NCBI GenBank assembly: GCA_013397695.1
Contig: VYZI01000126.1
Span: 1,054,962 to 1,118,961 of the forward strand
DNA from: Centropus unirufus
Taxonomy: Eukaryota; Chordata; Aves; Cuculiformes; Centropidae
Direction: 5' to 3'
Length of the DNA: 64,000 nt
Shown: positions 47,400-59,964 of the stretch, piece by piece
Layout of the letters: each line of letters begins with the position of its first letter
Numbering within the stretch: position 1 is the first letter of the stretch
Notes under the pieces: model-generated
Databases searched by the model: none
What the model was told of the DNA's origin: nothing
What the model saw: the letters and a program-made list of their open reading frames with translations, nothing else
Made by a program: the position numbers and the translations under genes

Positions 47400-47603
47400 C
47401 CTTGCATTGTAAGAACGTTCATCATCCAATGCCACTGTACATGGCTTCTCACCATCACCAGAAGGAAAAGGTTATCTCTGAAGCCATTCCACTTCACTGA
47501 GTTTACTGCTGGGCCCTTGAATGCTGCCAAGGAATGGCGTATTCCTTGTAAGCACAGGGCAAAGCGCTGTGGAGCCTTGTTAATCCTTTTGCTTCGTGTA
47601 CAG
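47400..47603. repeat. Duplicated 205-bp unit, copy B
   Basis: This is the second copy, about 93% identical to copy A. On the minus strand a single frame stays open through the whole unit (residues such as KRINKAPQRFALCLQG and AAFKGPAVNSVKWNG), while copy A is interrupted. Differences fall at all codon positions without a strong synonymous bias, so current selection as protein is not evident. Confidence 0.85.
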
Positions 47604-50600
47604 GAAACATCATCTTCATCTCCAATTTCCTGAGCACCTGTCTCTGAGGACAGCAAAGAAATCATCTGGGAGAAGCCTCCCTTCAGGAGCTGGCAAACCT
47701 CCTGCCTAAGCCGGGGTGCTTAGGCGTTGGTGAAGATGCTGCTGCTGCACGGGGTATTGGCACGGCACAAGTGATCCTGTCCTTGAGTGTCCCTTCCCTG
47801 AAAGCTGCCCGCTGGCACCGCAGGAAGACTGAGAACTTTTGCCCCAGTCTGGATATGACCCTGGTCCAGCGCAGAGGTGAAGAAGCTGCAGCACTGCTGG
47901 GCCCCTTTGCAAAAGGGGCCTTTAAGGGTGAACTGGAAGGCAAGTGTGCCCTAGTGATAGGACAGACGTTTTTATCATGTTTTTTTTATCCCTTAGCCTG
48001 AAAAGCAGTGCTGTGACACGCGCAAAGAAGTTGCAGTTTGCTCCTGGTGGCAGCTCAGTCCCCGTCCAGGGCTGGCCATTGGGCACAAGTGCTCCCAACA
48101 TCAGAACCTGCAGCGGGCACGGGAGGTGTCCCCATCCCTCCAGTGCCTGGCACCCCATGGCCTGACCCATTAGCTGTCAGGGACTGCAGGAAACCACAGG
48201 AGGAAGTCAAAGACAACATGTGAGATCAGTGAAGCATGCAAAGCCTGGTCTCGCTTCACCTCTTCACTCTGGAAATCCATGAGGACACACCTCACTGATG
48301 GATGCAAACGGTCACGACAATCAGCAGAAAGCAAACTTCAAAATAAGAGCAAGCATTGCAAATTCCCCCTTCAGAGAGTTAAAGCAAAGAGGCACCGTGT
48401 GCTCTCGATCTCCACTGAAGGAGCAGGAGCTCACAATCTCTGAACTGAGCCTCCAAGAGCTCTTCAGAAAGGAAAGTGCAAGCTGGTGCAGAGTGACTGA
48501 GCTGCTTTGCATGGCATTTCATTTCACCATTTTTATGAAGAGCTGGTGAGAAAAAAAGAGGCAGTGATGGTAAATGCAAATATCAGCAAGACCTCAATGC
48601 CTCAGCAGGGAACCTGCTTAGCTCTGCTGTCCCTGAGCACAGGGATAAGGGGGCTGCATGATTGTGCCTTATGGATGGCATGGATCTTTCTGCAATAGCT
48701 GAGTCCTCTTCTGGCTGGGAACTAAGTCTCTTTATTCCATCAACATCAGTTGGGGTTTTTTTTGGCTTGTACTCAGACATGATTGAAATATTTACCGAAG
48801 TTCCGCTCTAAATAGTGACAGCTTAGATGCCCAGCTGCCTTGGGCATTACAAGAAATGTAGAAGAAAGAGGAAATTATTTGAACTGTGTGCGTGCAGCAT
48901 AGGCTGCATTAAGCTGCAGATAGGATGAATCTTCTCAGATGTAGCGCAGCAACTAGATTGTTGTGTCTCTCCCTCTTACTGCTGACAGCTAAATTATTCT
49001 TTCTTGCACAGCTGTAACCATGGACTTCCTCCTGCATAAATCCAGAGCGTCTCCCTTTAGCTAACTGGTGACCTGCTGGGGCCCCGGTCCCGGCACTGCA
49101 CCTCCCAGATCTCATGTGAATTGTCAGATATGTTGTTGGCGTGGTTTTGAGAGTCCCCAGGAGGGGCCTCCACGAGAGCTGTGTACTTCCAGCATCTGCC
49201 AAGGGAGGCTGCAGATGTCCCAGGAGAAAACCTCCCTGCAGGAAGCCAGGACAGAACAGGCTGATAAATATGAACGGAATGAGGGAGAGGGAAGGAAATG
49301 TTTTTGCTAGCAAAGAGCCAGCAATTCAAATTAGGAATTAGCAGTGAGCCTGACCGAATGTGGTATTATCCTCTCAAAATACACGTAGTATGAAGTTCTA
49401 AGTCCCCAGTGGGGAAAACTGAACTACAGATAGCTGGTGGTTTGTGCTGCAGCACAGGAGGCTTCACCCTGCTCCTTAACAGCACCTAGGCTTATGAGAA
49501 AATGAAGCACAATGTCTCCTGGAAAGCATCTTCAGGTAACAACAAAATCATGGGCTGGCAAAGGCTGGAGCTGGCTCCATCTCTGCCGCTCACTGTGTGT
49601 GCCTGGGGAAAAGCCAGTGCCACTCCATGCAGCTTTTGGTGCTCCTTGCCTGGGCAATCTGCACATGGCACTGCAAACCAGCAGATGTAAAATGCTGCTG
49701 CAGGACATGGAGTCCTAGAGCATCTCTGCCCCAGCTTTGGGCTGTAAGGTCCTTAGGGCTGGGACTGTTTTTAAGTAAGTATTTGCTGAGCTACCTTGAG
49801 AATTATGTGCTGCCAGTTCCCTCTTCTGCAGAGCCGCAAGGAATACGAACTGGTAAAACCAGCACACACAGTGTTAAAGCAGTTGGTGCTTGCAGCTGCA
49901 AATTTACCCACTTTGATGTCTGCTGCAACAGCCAAAATTCGGGCTGTTGCCTGTGCACCGGGTTTCCTTTGGGTGCTTTAGGCTCTACTAAATTAGCAGA
50001 CTTCCATACTTGATGTGCAGTAAGGTAAGGTAAAAGGTGGACTCCAGTAACCAGAGCTACATGGAAATACAGGAGGATTTCTTGCTGGGTGAGAGCCCTG
50101 CTGTGCCAGCAGGTTTCGTCTTTGTTCAGCCCTCCCTGGCAGAGACACTCTATGCAAATGCTGTTTTCTAAGCTTTCACACATGGATCTTTCAAAAGGTT
50201 CACGCTCTTCAGAAAAAAAAATTATAGGATCAGATTTTCCTATGGTCCCTCGAGTAGTTTTATTAATCACCAGTACCATTCTCAAACGTCTTTCAACATT
50301 GAGAAATTCCACTTAATCACAACTTGCCCTGCTACCACCTTCTCAGCATCAGATGGAGAAAGAATTGATGTGCAGACCTTAGTCACACTAACGCTGCTTC
50401 AAGGCTGAGCTGGGGAATGGGGAGTGAATCATCTTTGCCTTTTCTTTCTTTTAAGGGAAACAGCGAAGGCAACTGCTGCTCTGAGAGTAAAACGCATGAA
50501 GTAGCGACAGGTCTTCCTGTTTCCTTCTCATCTCTCATCCCTGTTGTGTGCTCCTTCCTTGCACTTAACTGTGCCTACTGGAAAAGCCCATCTCTCTGTC

Positions 50601-51459
50601 AGGCTGCTCCTTGGGGATTTGTTTATGTCTCAGCAAGTGCAGAGCCTCACAGAGCTGTTTTCCAGGACGAACTGGCAGTGTGAATCAGAGGATATTTTCC
50701 AAACAAGATAGTTTCTCCTTAAAGAGGACTTACACGTGTGTACAGACGCGTAAGGATGTGGTGCTGGGAGATAAAAGACCACCTCCTTTGGAAAGGCCTA
50801 AGCATGGCAAGGATGGAATGCTGATGCCCACTGAGCTCATCTGGTGCCTGGGAACAAGGAGCTGCCTATGCAAGCAAAGGGCAATGCCAAGGCCAGAGAT
50901 GCAGCTCCAGCCTCAGGCTGGCCAGGCTCTGCAAACTGTCCTTTTCCTTTAATCCTTGAGGCTTCTCCTCAAGCACAGTAATGCTGGGTAGAGGAAACCC
51001 TTCTGCACCGAAGGAGAGAGGATGGGGGCAAACAGCTGGGAAATTTTACCCTCTTTCTCTTCTCCTGGAAAATGCATAACCATTACTCACCATGGAGGGG
51101 GAGAGGAGGAGAGGAACAGGTACCATGCTAGAAGAATCCAGAATTTTTTATCTAGGCACCCTTTGAGCAAGGCTTAGGCAACGCATAGCTAAAGAGCCAG
51201 GAGATGAACTCCATGTTAACAATTGCTCCACCACTTCAGCCTGCTCCTGCCCAACCGTACGATAAGATCTGCTGATGCGGGCAGGCCAGCACGTCAGCCA
51301 GGGATCCCGGCCAACACAACCGGGAGCTCCAGCCGTGCATCTGCAACCAGCAGAGAGGCACAAAACCTGCCTTCACAAGCCAGGTCCCACCAGTAGGACT
51401 GGGCTCTGTGGCAAGGAAAAGAAACTCATTACAAACAGGCTGGGTAATGGTTTGCTGGG

Positions 51460-51525
51460 AAAAAAAAAAAAAAAAACCAAACAAAAAAACCCAAAATAAA
51501 GCCCAAAACAAAGCAAAAAAAAAAA
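51460..51525. repeat. A-rich low-complexity tract
   Basis: A17 is followed by AAC/AAAC-like words and a second run of 11 A. It may be the decayed tail of a + strand retroposon whose body I cannot identify, or simply low-complexity DNA. Confidence 0.85.
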
Positions 51526-54500
51526 CCAGTTCATTGCTAGGCAGAAATCCCAGCAAGCTGCTTGGGTAGGCAGGGGTTGCCCTATTTCTGTTTGGGGTTT
51601 CCTGGCCTGAAATAAAGGCACTTTTGTTGAGAGAAGCTGTGTGCATGCGGTGAGCTCAGCGGGTTGTGTACGTGGGATCTCCAAGATGTGAGGGGACGAC
51701 CTGCACGGTACAGGCAGGGCACTTCATCTGCACTTGTGCAATTGAGAGTCCAGGATTTCCAAACAGTCGGGTGAGTGGTCACAGCGGCTCTTCCGCCAGG
51801 GTTGCTCGTCAGCCAGCCAAACTCTGCAGCTTTAGCACAGGGGAAATTTCCAAGGGTGAAAAGTGAACACATCCAGGGAGGCTGCAGATACAGGGTGACT
51901 GGTCCGTGGCTGGTGAACCTATTGGGGTCAGGGAAATCCTCCTCTGCAGACCACTTGCCAAGGATGGGTCTGTGCATTGCCCTCTTGGCCCTTTCCCTGT
52001 GCCCCCTTCCACATGCCGGCAGACTAAAAGCATTCCTGGCTGCTTTGAGTCCTGGTCTGGACAGAAATTTGCCATAAATTCAGCAGTCAGGCCTGGACGC
52101 TGCGTAGCTTCTTACTAATTTTAGTACAGCTCGCTTTTTTGGTCACCACAATTTTGCAGCAATCCAAACTCATATGACGTGTAAAGCTGGGAGTCCCCCC
52201 ACCTCCAGACTTTTCTATCACCCTAATAAAGTCATGTCCCTAAACCACAGGCTATCAGCCTAGTTCCAGCTCTTAACAGGATGCCTGTAAGGTCATGCTC
52301 CAGCCACAGAGTAAGACAGTGCCCAGAAACAAACACCCATCCAAGCTTCCAGGGGTTGCTTTTGCTGTTCTGATCCTCCTCTTCTCTCTCCCAGCTCGCT
52401 CCCACCCTGGAGCTGCCAGTCACTGCCAGTCCTGGCTTCCAGCTGCCAGCATTGTGGTCTCACTACTACAGAGTGGGTTTATCAGCTCACCGAACCCTTT
52501 TTGTGTTTTGTTTGATTAGATTTAGCAGCTTGAAGGGGACGCACGAGCCTGTTCCTAGAAGCTTTGCCACAGGAAAAGCTGTTCGGCAATCCCTACTGGC
52601 CCCCAGAGACAGCCCTGCAGGAAGGAGGTGCCAGAAGTTACACGAGCAGGGAAGTCCCCGGCAGGCAATTTTGCAACAACATTCTGTGCATCCAGGACGT
52701 TGGGACAAATTCCAAGGTTGCTCTTCTCCATCAGCTCCCCCATGCCGCTCTGGCAGGTGCTGCAGTAGCTGCACACGCTTGCTGAGCGCTTGCGCAAGGT
52801 GTGAAACAAAGCTGTGCTCGGGGCAATCTGAGCTCATGCTTTCTTATACTTCTACTGCAAAACAGAGGCCTCATCCTCAGAGAGGAGCAAACCCATAATT
52901 TATGCTGGGGATGATCAGCCTTGGGCACACGTGGAGCCACTCCGAGAGCCGGTCACATTGCTTGCTGCACTGCAATTTATTTGCTAGCCAGGCTATTTCA
53001 AGCTGTGTCAGGGACACTGGGTTACATGAAGAAAACAGCTCATTGAGCAACAGGCAGAGTTTGACACTTAATAAGGCTTAATAATCCCTAACCTAGAGGC
53101 CTTTCCAGCCTGGTGTGTTGTCTTCAGCCGTGATCGGGGCTGGAAATGCTGGGGTATGACTTTGCCATGGCTTGGGCTCCTAGTAGTGCAGACCTGTGTG
53201 TGCAGGGAGAGGTTTCTGCCTGTGTGACCCAACAGCAGGAGAATTAAGAGCAGTATAATCCAATCCCAGCTGGAGCGGATTCTGCGGGATCTACAGAAGT
53301 GCTATGGAAATACAGCAGCTATTACATCCCAGCTTCAGGAAAATCTACCTGTTCTCCAATAGCACAGCAGAAATCCACACTTGGGCACGGATCGCAAAAG
53401 AGATTTAAGACCATAAATCAAGGTGCTGGTAGGCGGTGAAAGCCTGAATCCAGTCCTCCCACCTGGAAAGCCTGTGCTCTGCAGCTCCCTACCTCCTGCG
53501 AGGTGTGCAACTCACTAGGGGCATTTCTCTGCTTGGCTTGGACATCCCCAAGAGGCCGAGGGTCTGCCCGGGTGCATGCCTCGCCCAAGGACCCTTTGAT
53601 GTGCATTGCACGCATGCCCTGGAGTGGAAAGGTTGCTAGATCTTCCCTCCGTGACAGCCACGTAACCTAATCCCACACTCTTGCACATTTTGCTACTGAT
53701 TTTGTGTCACTGCCCTGAATCCCTGGCATTAGGGAGGGAAAGGAGACAGCGTGTCCCCTTTTCTTGATCGCTTCTCTCCTGCTGATGGGCTGGCGCCCAT
53801 CTTCCATGGAGATGTGCCTGGCTGCCCTTGGGCTGAGGGGCAAAGAAGACCATTCCTCAGGAGGGTGCCCTAGCTGGAAGTTTGCTATGTTCACTCGGGA
53901 GACTGTTACCTTTGACATATTTAAGAAGAGAGAGATTGTGAAAGGGCACCAGACCCTAGGAAACAGCCAGCCCCAGCTGAGCCAAGAGTCTGGGTGTTGA
54001 GAGAGGGATATCTCCAGTGGCTCTGTTTAGCACAGCCGTGGTTTGTTGCTTATGGAGTCCACATGGAGAAGCACAACACCAGGACCAGGCTTGCTTCAGC
54101 CCCAGCTTTGCTTGTGCAAGGGCTAATGGCCCTGGTCTGTCTGGCCACCACTGTTCCTGCATTGCAGCTGGCAGAGAGGCTTGTACGAGCTTTCCCCTAG
54201 TTCAGTTCAGACAGAACCAGCCAAGCTCTTAGGTGGGTTTAGATTAACCTATGTGATTTTGCAAATGCAGGAAATTGCACTCTAATTGCTGCATCAGCCA
54301 CCTGAGGGGGTCCCATCCTCCAATGGGAGGGGTAGGAGAGAACAGTGAGACCCAAAAACCTCTCCCAGAGCTGAGTCCAGAGGAACTCCTTGTCTAAAAA
54401 GGCAGACAGAACCCTGAAGGCTTATTGTGGGAATGAGCTTGACAAGCTGGTTGGACTTCCTGTGAGTACACAGAGCAGGTCAGGGGTAGGAGATGGCTCC

Positions 54501-55866
54501 CCTCAAGGGAGCAGCCAAGGCCAGAGGACTCCAGGGAAATGAATGTTGGACACGCTGGAAGAAGGGGCTGCCATGAGAAGCTGCCACCCAAAATAGTAAC
54601 GTGCATGACAAAGCGTCTACGCCATTGAAATAGAGAAAATAAGAGAAAACTTTCACCATGGTGGTCAGCTCACAGCCCCTGCGGCCCCCTGGGCCAACAC
54701 GGGTCAGAGAGGAGAGGACAGGTGTTGCCTCTGCTCACGTACGAGGGCTCACCTTGAAAATAGGACAGGGACTGAACTCCAGGGCTGGCTGTCAGCCAGA
54801 GCCCTTCTCAGCCCACAGGAGGCTGAAGTGGCTGACGTGGGGCACTGGAAAGGACACCGGCTGCTCGATGGATAAACACCATCAGCTGAACCTGCTGCTC
54901 TCACCTGGAATTTCCCGAGGTGGAATTTCCTTCCACAAATTAAATGCTCCTTTTGCAAACTTGTTTTGGTGGAGTTCCTAACTACACCCAGGCTGTATAA
55001 ACAAAACCAGCGCTGAAAGTAAAAATATCTGGGCTAGAAGCAAGACTCCCTTCGCTCCTCGTGCTACCCGTGGTGGGACGGCCGCCAGCCATTGCCTCAG
55101 CATCATGCCCAGGTAAATGTGATCCCTTTGCCCACCTGCGATGTAAGCAGCACGTACCCATCACACGCGCAGCTCCCCTGAGGGACGGCTGACATTTTCC
55201 AAATCCCCTGCTGACAGGTAGGTGTCCCGGTGACTCACATCTCCTGACCCGCTGCTGCTCATCAGGGAGGGTTCCGCCAATTCCGCTCTAATTAGCTAAG
55301 CCAGCAAAGCACGTGTTCGACCTGATCGTTCTTTCTGGATGCTTTATGTCATGGCTAAGCTGACAGTGTCCCTCTTTCTTCTGTTTTCCTCGGAAGGCAG
55401 AAAGCTCCAGGGTGAATCTGCCTTGCTGTCACTGTAACCTGTGAGGGGCTGCGCTGGGCACAGGCGCTGCAGAAGAGCTGTGAGAGGAAAGATTCAAACC
55501 GTGAAGTTGAGAGAGGATCCCACTCTGGAGGAGGAAAAAGCAGACAACAGCGTGGACTTGCCTTGGAGCAGCCAGGCAAGCCCTGGTTTGGACAGTAGCT
55601 CTGTGGTGTTACTCACAACATCCGTGAGAATCCAGGAAAACCCAGCAAGGGCCTGGGTTGGGGGCAGAGACACAGAAACTTGCAGAAACACGGAGTAAGG
55701 GGTAAGCCATGGTCAGGCAACTGAAGCAGCCCAGGGCAGAGACACAGATGAAGGCATAGCCTGAAATGACTATCCTCAAAGCAAAATTGCCTTGGGATCA
55801 AGCCAATGCAATTTCTAGCTGGATGCACTGGATTTCAGTGCAAGTAGGTGTGCCAATGGATGCGCC

Positions 55867-55893
55867 TTTTTTTTTCTTTTTTTTTTTCTTTTT
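55867..55893. repeat. T-rich low-complexity tract
   Basis: T9, C, T11, C, T5: an interrupted poly-T run. Confidence 0.85.
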
Positions 55894-58562
55894 GCCCAGA
55901 AAGTGGAATGTTTCCTGAGATAACTGGCAAAGACAAACTCAATTTATGGGGTTTGGAAGGAAGATTTTTTTGCATGCCCTCCAGGGGGAGTCCCTGGTGG
56001 CACACGCTGGGGAGAAGGCAAGGTTTTCTGGTAGGCTCCGGAGCAGCAGGATCATCTCTCTGACCCCTGCTCTTCTTTTAGGGGTCCCCAGCTGCTGCAG
56101 GAGTAGGGGCAGAGGCTGCTTTTGTGGCTCCCATAGAAGTGTGCAGCAGTGGGGCTGTAACAGTGCTGGCGCCAAGCCCCCCATTTGGCCTGGATTGTGG
56201 TTTTCCAGGGGAATCCCCCAGACCCAAGCAAACACAGCACACACCTGAGGGCAGTCAGTAAATTGCTTCTCACTTCCCTAACACAGACAGAAGGTGTCCT
56301 GTCCTCCACTGCTCTCACGTTCAAGCTGGAACCAAGCTGCCTGGCCAGGGCAGGATGCTCCCATGGCTCTCCATGCTGAGGTGTTCCCAGGCAGGCGGGG
56401 AGAAAATCCTGTACAGCACAATAAGGCACACAAGGTGCCTTATGCCATTTTCTGGTCAATACCGATTTTCCTAGGGCTCTCCTGACCCCCTTTCATAGTG
56501 ATTCAAGTGGGAAACACTGACAGGGCCCACTGAGCGTACAGACTCAGAGGGCCACACGCTGATCAGAAGGTCAGTGACAACGAGTTGTATTCCCTATCCT
56601 ATTCCCATTTAACCCCCTCGTAGCACTGTGCTGCTCCGAAGCACCGCGGGAGCAGCTCTGGTCCACGAGCTGAGATGCCTTCCCCTAATGTCACCTGGCA
56701 TCTCCCCCTGCCCTGCTGATTTTTTGCTCCAAAGAGAAAATGCCTGAAGATGTTTCCAGCAAGACTGGGGTAGAAAACACATGCATTTAAAAGTCAGGTT
56801 GATTAGTTAGGAAAAAAAGGGTGAAAACCAAGCCCAGAGGAGCTGCGGGATGGACACACTGCAGTGTGTCCATATGTATGCAAAAACCCAGCACATTCCT
56901 CCCACTTTTTCAGCCAGTTTTGCTTTGCTGCTGAACACAGCAAGAACCTTACATGGTGACAGGAAATGTCCCTTGGTAGATTTTCCCTCCTTTCCTTTTT
57001 TTCCATTTTTCCCCCTCTTGGTTGTATGCAGCCACAGCTGCTTTAAGAAGAAAGCCTTGCTCTGGCCTCAGCATCCACTGGTTCAGCTTACTCAGCTTCT
57101 CCTTGGGGGATTTCTGGAGGAAGGTAATAGGCATTGCGGCGAAACCAACTTCCCTTCAGCAGCCACTGAATAATCCCTGACCTCCGGGAGAGGGGCAAAT
57201 GTGCTTCACCAGGATGAACTGTTTCACACAGCCCATGGAAATGCCCAATCCATGTCCTGCGGAGAGCAGGGGGTAGAGAACCCTTGCGTTCCAGTGTGCT
57301 CATAGCCCTTAATTCTCCAGACCCTGCAGCTGACTAATGAAGCTCGAGGAATTCGAAGGGATTTTCCTCTTCGTGGAAAAAAAAAAGCAAGCATTTCTAC
57401 TAAAGTTAAAAACTCTGTTAGTGCTGGTTGTACAGCACCTCTCCTCCATTTGTATGCCTGATCTGTTTTCCCTTGCTCCTTTTCTCCTAAAAATCAGGAC
57501 TATTTTGGCAAAAAAAGGAGTTAGAAAGTTTGTGGGGTTTAAAGGCTGCTCGTGCCCCGAGACACTGTCTATTCTTCTGACAAAATAGGCGAGGATAAAA
57601 GGATGTCTCCCTCCTTCTCCTACCAGAAAGGTCTCCTGACTGTCATCAAGGGAGCCACACGGTGCTCTCTTCATTTTATTTGCCCAGAGGACACTGCGTG
57701 GCTGTGCCGTGACAAAGCCACAGTGTTTTAGGAAGAAGAAAATAGGAAGGAAACTGTGCAAGACAGGGTTTTCCCAAACTGCAACACTGCCTTTCTACGC
57801 AGTACTTTTGAATGGAGGAGAAGTCTGGGAACAGGGAAACCACACTTTTGGTGTGTTTACTTCTCCTTGCTGAGGCAGGAACTCAGGGAACTCAGTTTCC
57901 CTGCTCCGGGCAGCCCACAGCAGCTACCTGGCAGGCCCACACAGAGCAGGCAGGACCCTGGGAGCTGTGAGATGCACACCAAGTGCACAAATGACCTCCT
58001 ACCTCGTTTACTTGTGGACCTGCTGATGTTACAAAACCCTGCGCGCAGGGTTAGGAATGACACATGGCCATGGGGAAGCGGGGACTAACCCAGGAGCTCC
58101 ATCCACACCCGGCCTGCAGCTGCTCTCCAGCAGCGAGCATCACAGCAACCGGTCCTTCACAGCATCTCCCATCCCATTGTGCTGCTGGGATCATGGAGCA
58201 TCTTCCTGCTCCAGGTCCCTGTGGAGGGGTGGGAGCACATCATACTCCATGGCACGGAAAGGAGCGCAGGGTGCCTATGCCCATGGGCACAGATAAGCTG
58301 CACCATCCCCGCACAGGCTCCAACTTCTCTATGTTTCCACCATCTAACCCAAATTTATCTTTCAATTTGCTCCTGGTCCTTTCTCCAAAGCTTGTTGAAG
58401 AAGCTGAACCCCAAATGTAAGCACTTATGTTAGGTGCAGGAGCTAACCCAGCTGGGCGTTCTGCTGTGAAGGCATTATCTGCATTGTAGCATGTCAAGCA
58501 CAACTAAAAGTGGCCTAGAGCCCCTGGGTGGAAAGATGTCACTGCCCATCTGAGATTTAAAA

Positions 58563-58707
58563 NNNNNNNNNNNNNNNNNNNNNNNNNNNNNNNNNNNNNN
58601 NNNNNNNNNNNNNNNNNNNNNNNNNNNNNNNNNNNNNNNNNNNNNNNNNNNNNNNNNNNNNNNNNNNNNNNNNNNNNNNNNNNNNNNNNNNNNNNNNNNN
58701 NNNNNNN
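58563..58707. other. Assembly gap (145 N)
   Basis: A run of N whose right edge meets a poly-A run (58708-58721). The missing piece probably includes homopolymer or low-complexity sequence. Confidence 0.98.
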
Positions 58708-58750
58708 AAAAAAAAAAAAAAGAAACCAAAAACAAAGGCAAAATAAGAAA
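58708..58750. repeat. Poly-A and A-rich tract at gap edge
   Basis: At least 14 A followed by an A-rich stretch. The start is cut by the gap, so the full length is unknown. Confidence 0.8.
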
Positions 58751-59900
58751 GGAAACCCACAGTGCCCCAGCTGCAAAGGCCATGATATCTCTCTGCGCTG
58801 AGCAGACAGGGCTTGGCTCAGCTACAGGAGATGCAAAGCCATTAGCAGAAATTCTTCAGAGGGCTCTGAAGAGGCTGTGCACACTCATATGGGTTTTTAC
58901 TTTATTTACAGAATCTGCAATCAAGTCCAGCCCTGGGCCTGTTGACTGTTCGGCTCCAGTGTTGCTGTGCAATTACCCAGAGAGCGTGGGAATTCCCTCC
59001 GGGGTGGAGCCCTGTGCTCTAGGTGTGGTACCAACCAAAACAAGCACAGGTTTTCACTGCATCTTTCAGGGTGGGCCAGGGGGAAAATTGCCTTGAAGAA
59101 TTTCTGCTGCTTCCAGTTTTTGAGAAGAGCAATTAATTGCTAAGTGTATGGAGTTTGGAGGGGGCAGGACTAGGTCAAGCACCAATTCAACAATTTCAAA
59201 CAGCGCTTATCCTGGTATTGTATAACTTATTTCCTGCAGAACTCGCCAAAAAAAGAGTACTGGTCCCTTCTCTCAGATTAAAAAAATATGCCTGTGACTT
59301 GGGCATATGAGGTTCTCACGACACTGGAAAACGAGAGCAGTTTATAGAAGTTGGGGGCATAAGATTGTTCTCTAAACATATTGAAAAATGCTTGGAATAA
59401 ATATAACTTACGATTAAGGTGAGGAAAGAAAAAGGGCGGCAATATTTCTCGCTGTTCACGCTGGCAGAGGCCACCCGAGGGGTTAATGCCGTAGCCGTAC
59501 CAGAGCTGGGTGACCACGGTGCCCTGAAAACTGCGGGCTGCAGGGCTGCCAGGCGGATCTCAGCCTGGCGGAGACCCCTCCACCCTGCTGCTATCATGGG
59601 CAAGACCGAACCACGCAAGGATATTTTTATTCGCAATTTCCAAGCCCAGATCCAGCTGAAAGGAGTCAAGCAGGTTCTGCTGCAACTGTGTTAAATCAAT
59701 GTTGTGCATCCTCCCCCGCAGCCCGTGGCACAAGCTGGCTCCCTCTCTATCCTCATAGGACCCTGCTTACTCGGGACAACACTTTTTCTTTCCCAGCTCT
59801 AGAAATCAACGGATGTGGAAAACTTAGTGGTGAGGTTTTGTTCACAGTTACTGCAAATGCTCAAGTTGTGCTAAACGTGCATTTCTCCCCACAGGCATAC

Positions 59901-59964
59901 TTTAATTTTTTATTATTATTTAATTTTTAATTATTTTTTTTTATTTATTTTGTTTATTTTAAAC
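59901..59964. repeat. AT-rich simple sequence (TTA/TTTA)n
   Basis: This is about 64 bases almost wholly of T and A in TTA, TTTA and T-run words. Confidence 0.9.

Larger units (their letters stand above)
47604..58562. other. Intergenic DNA without a recognisable gene
   Basis: Moderately GC-rich DNA over 11 kb with numerous short open frames, none recognisable; the longest is a 169-codon minus frame at 49803-50312. An A-rich tract lies at 51460-51525 and a T-rich tract at 55867-55893. kappaB-type words occur at 52649-52659 and 54907-54916. I see no RNA gene. Confidence 0.4.

Noticed and set aside
45971..47603. The 205-bp direct repeats as LTRs of a short provirus
   Set aside because: They lack TG...CA ends, a primer-binding site or polypurine tract, and the 1.2-kb spacer has no retroviral coding sequence.
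49803..50312. 169-codon minus-strand frame
   Set aside because: No recognisable motif, ordinary length for chance, and no supporting gene structure.
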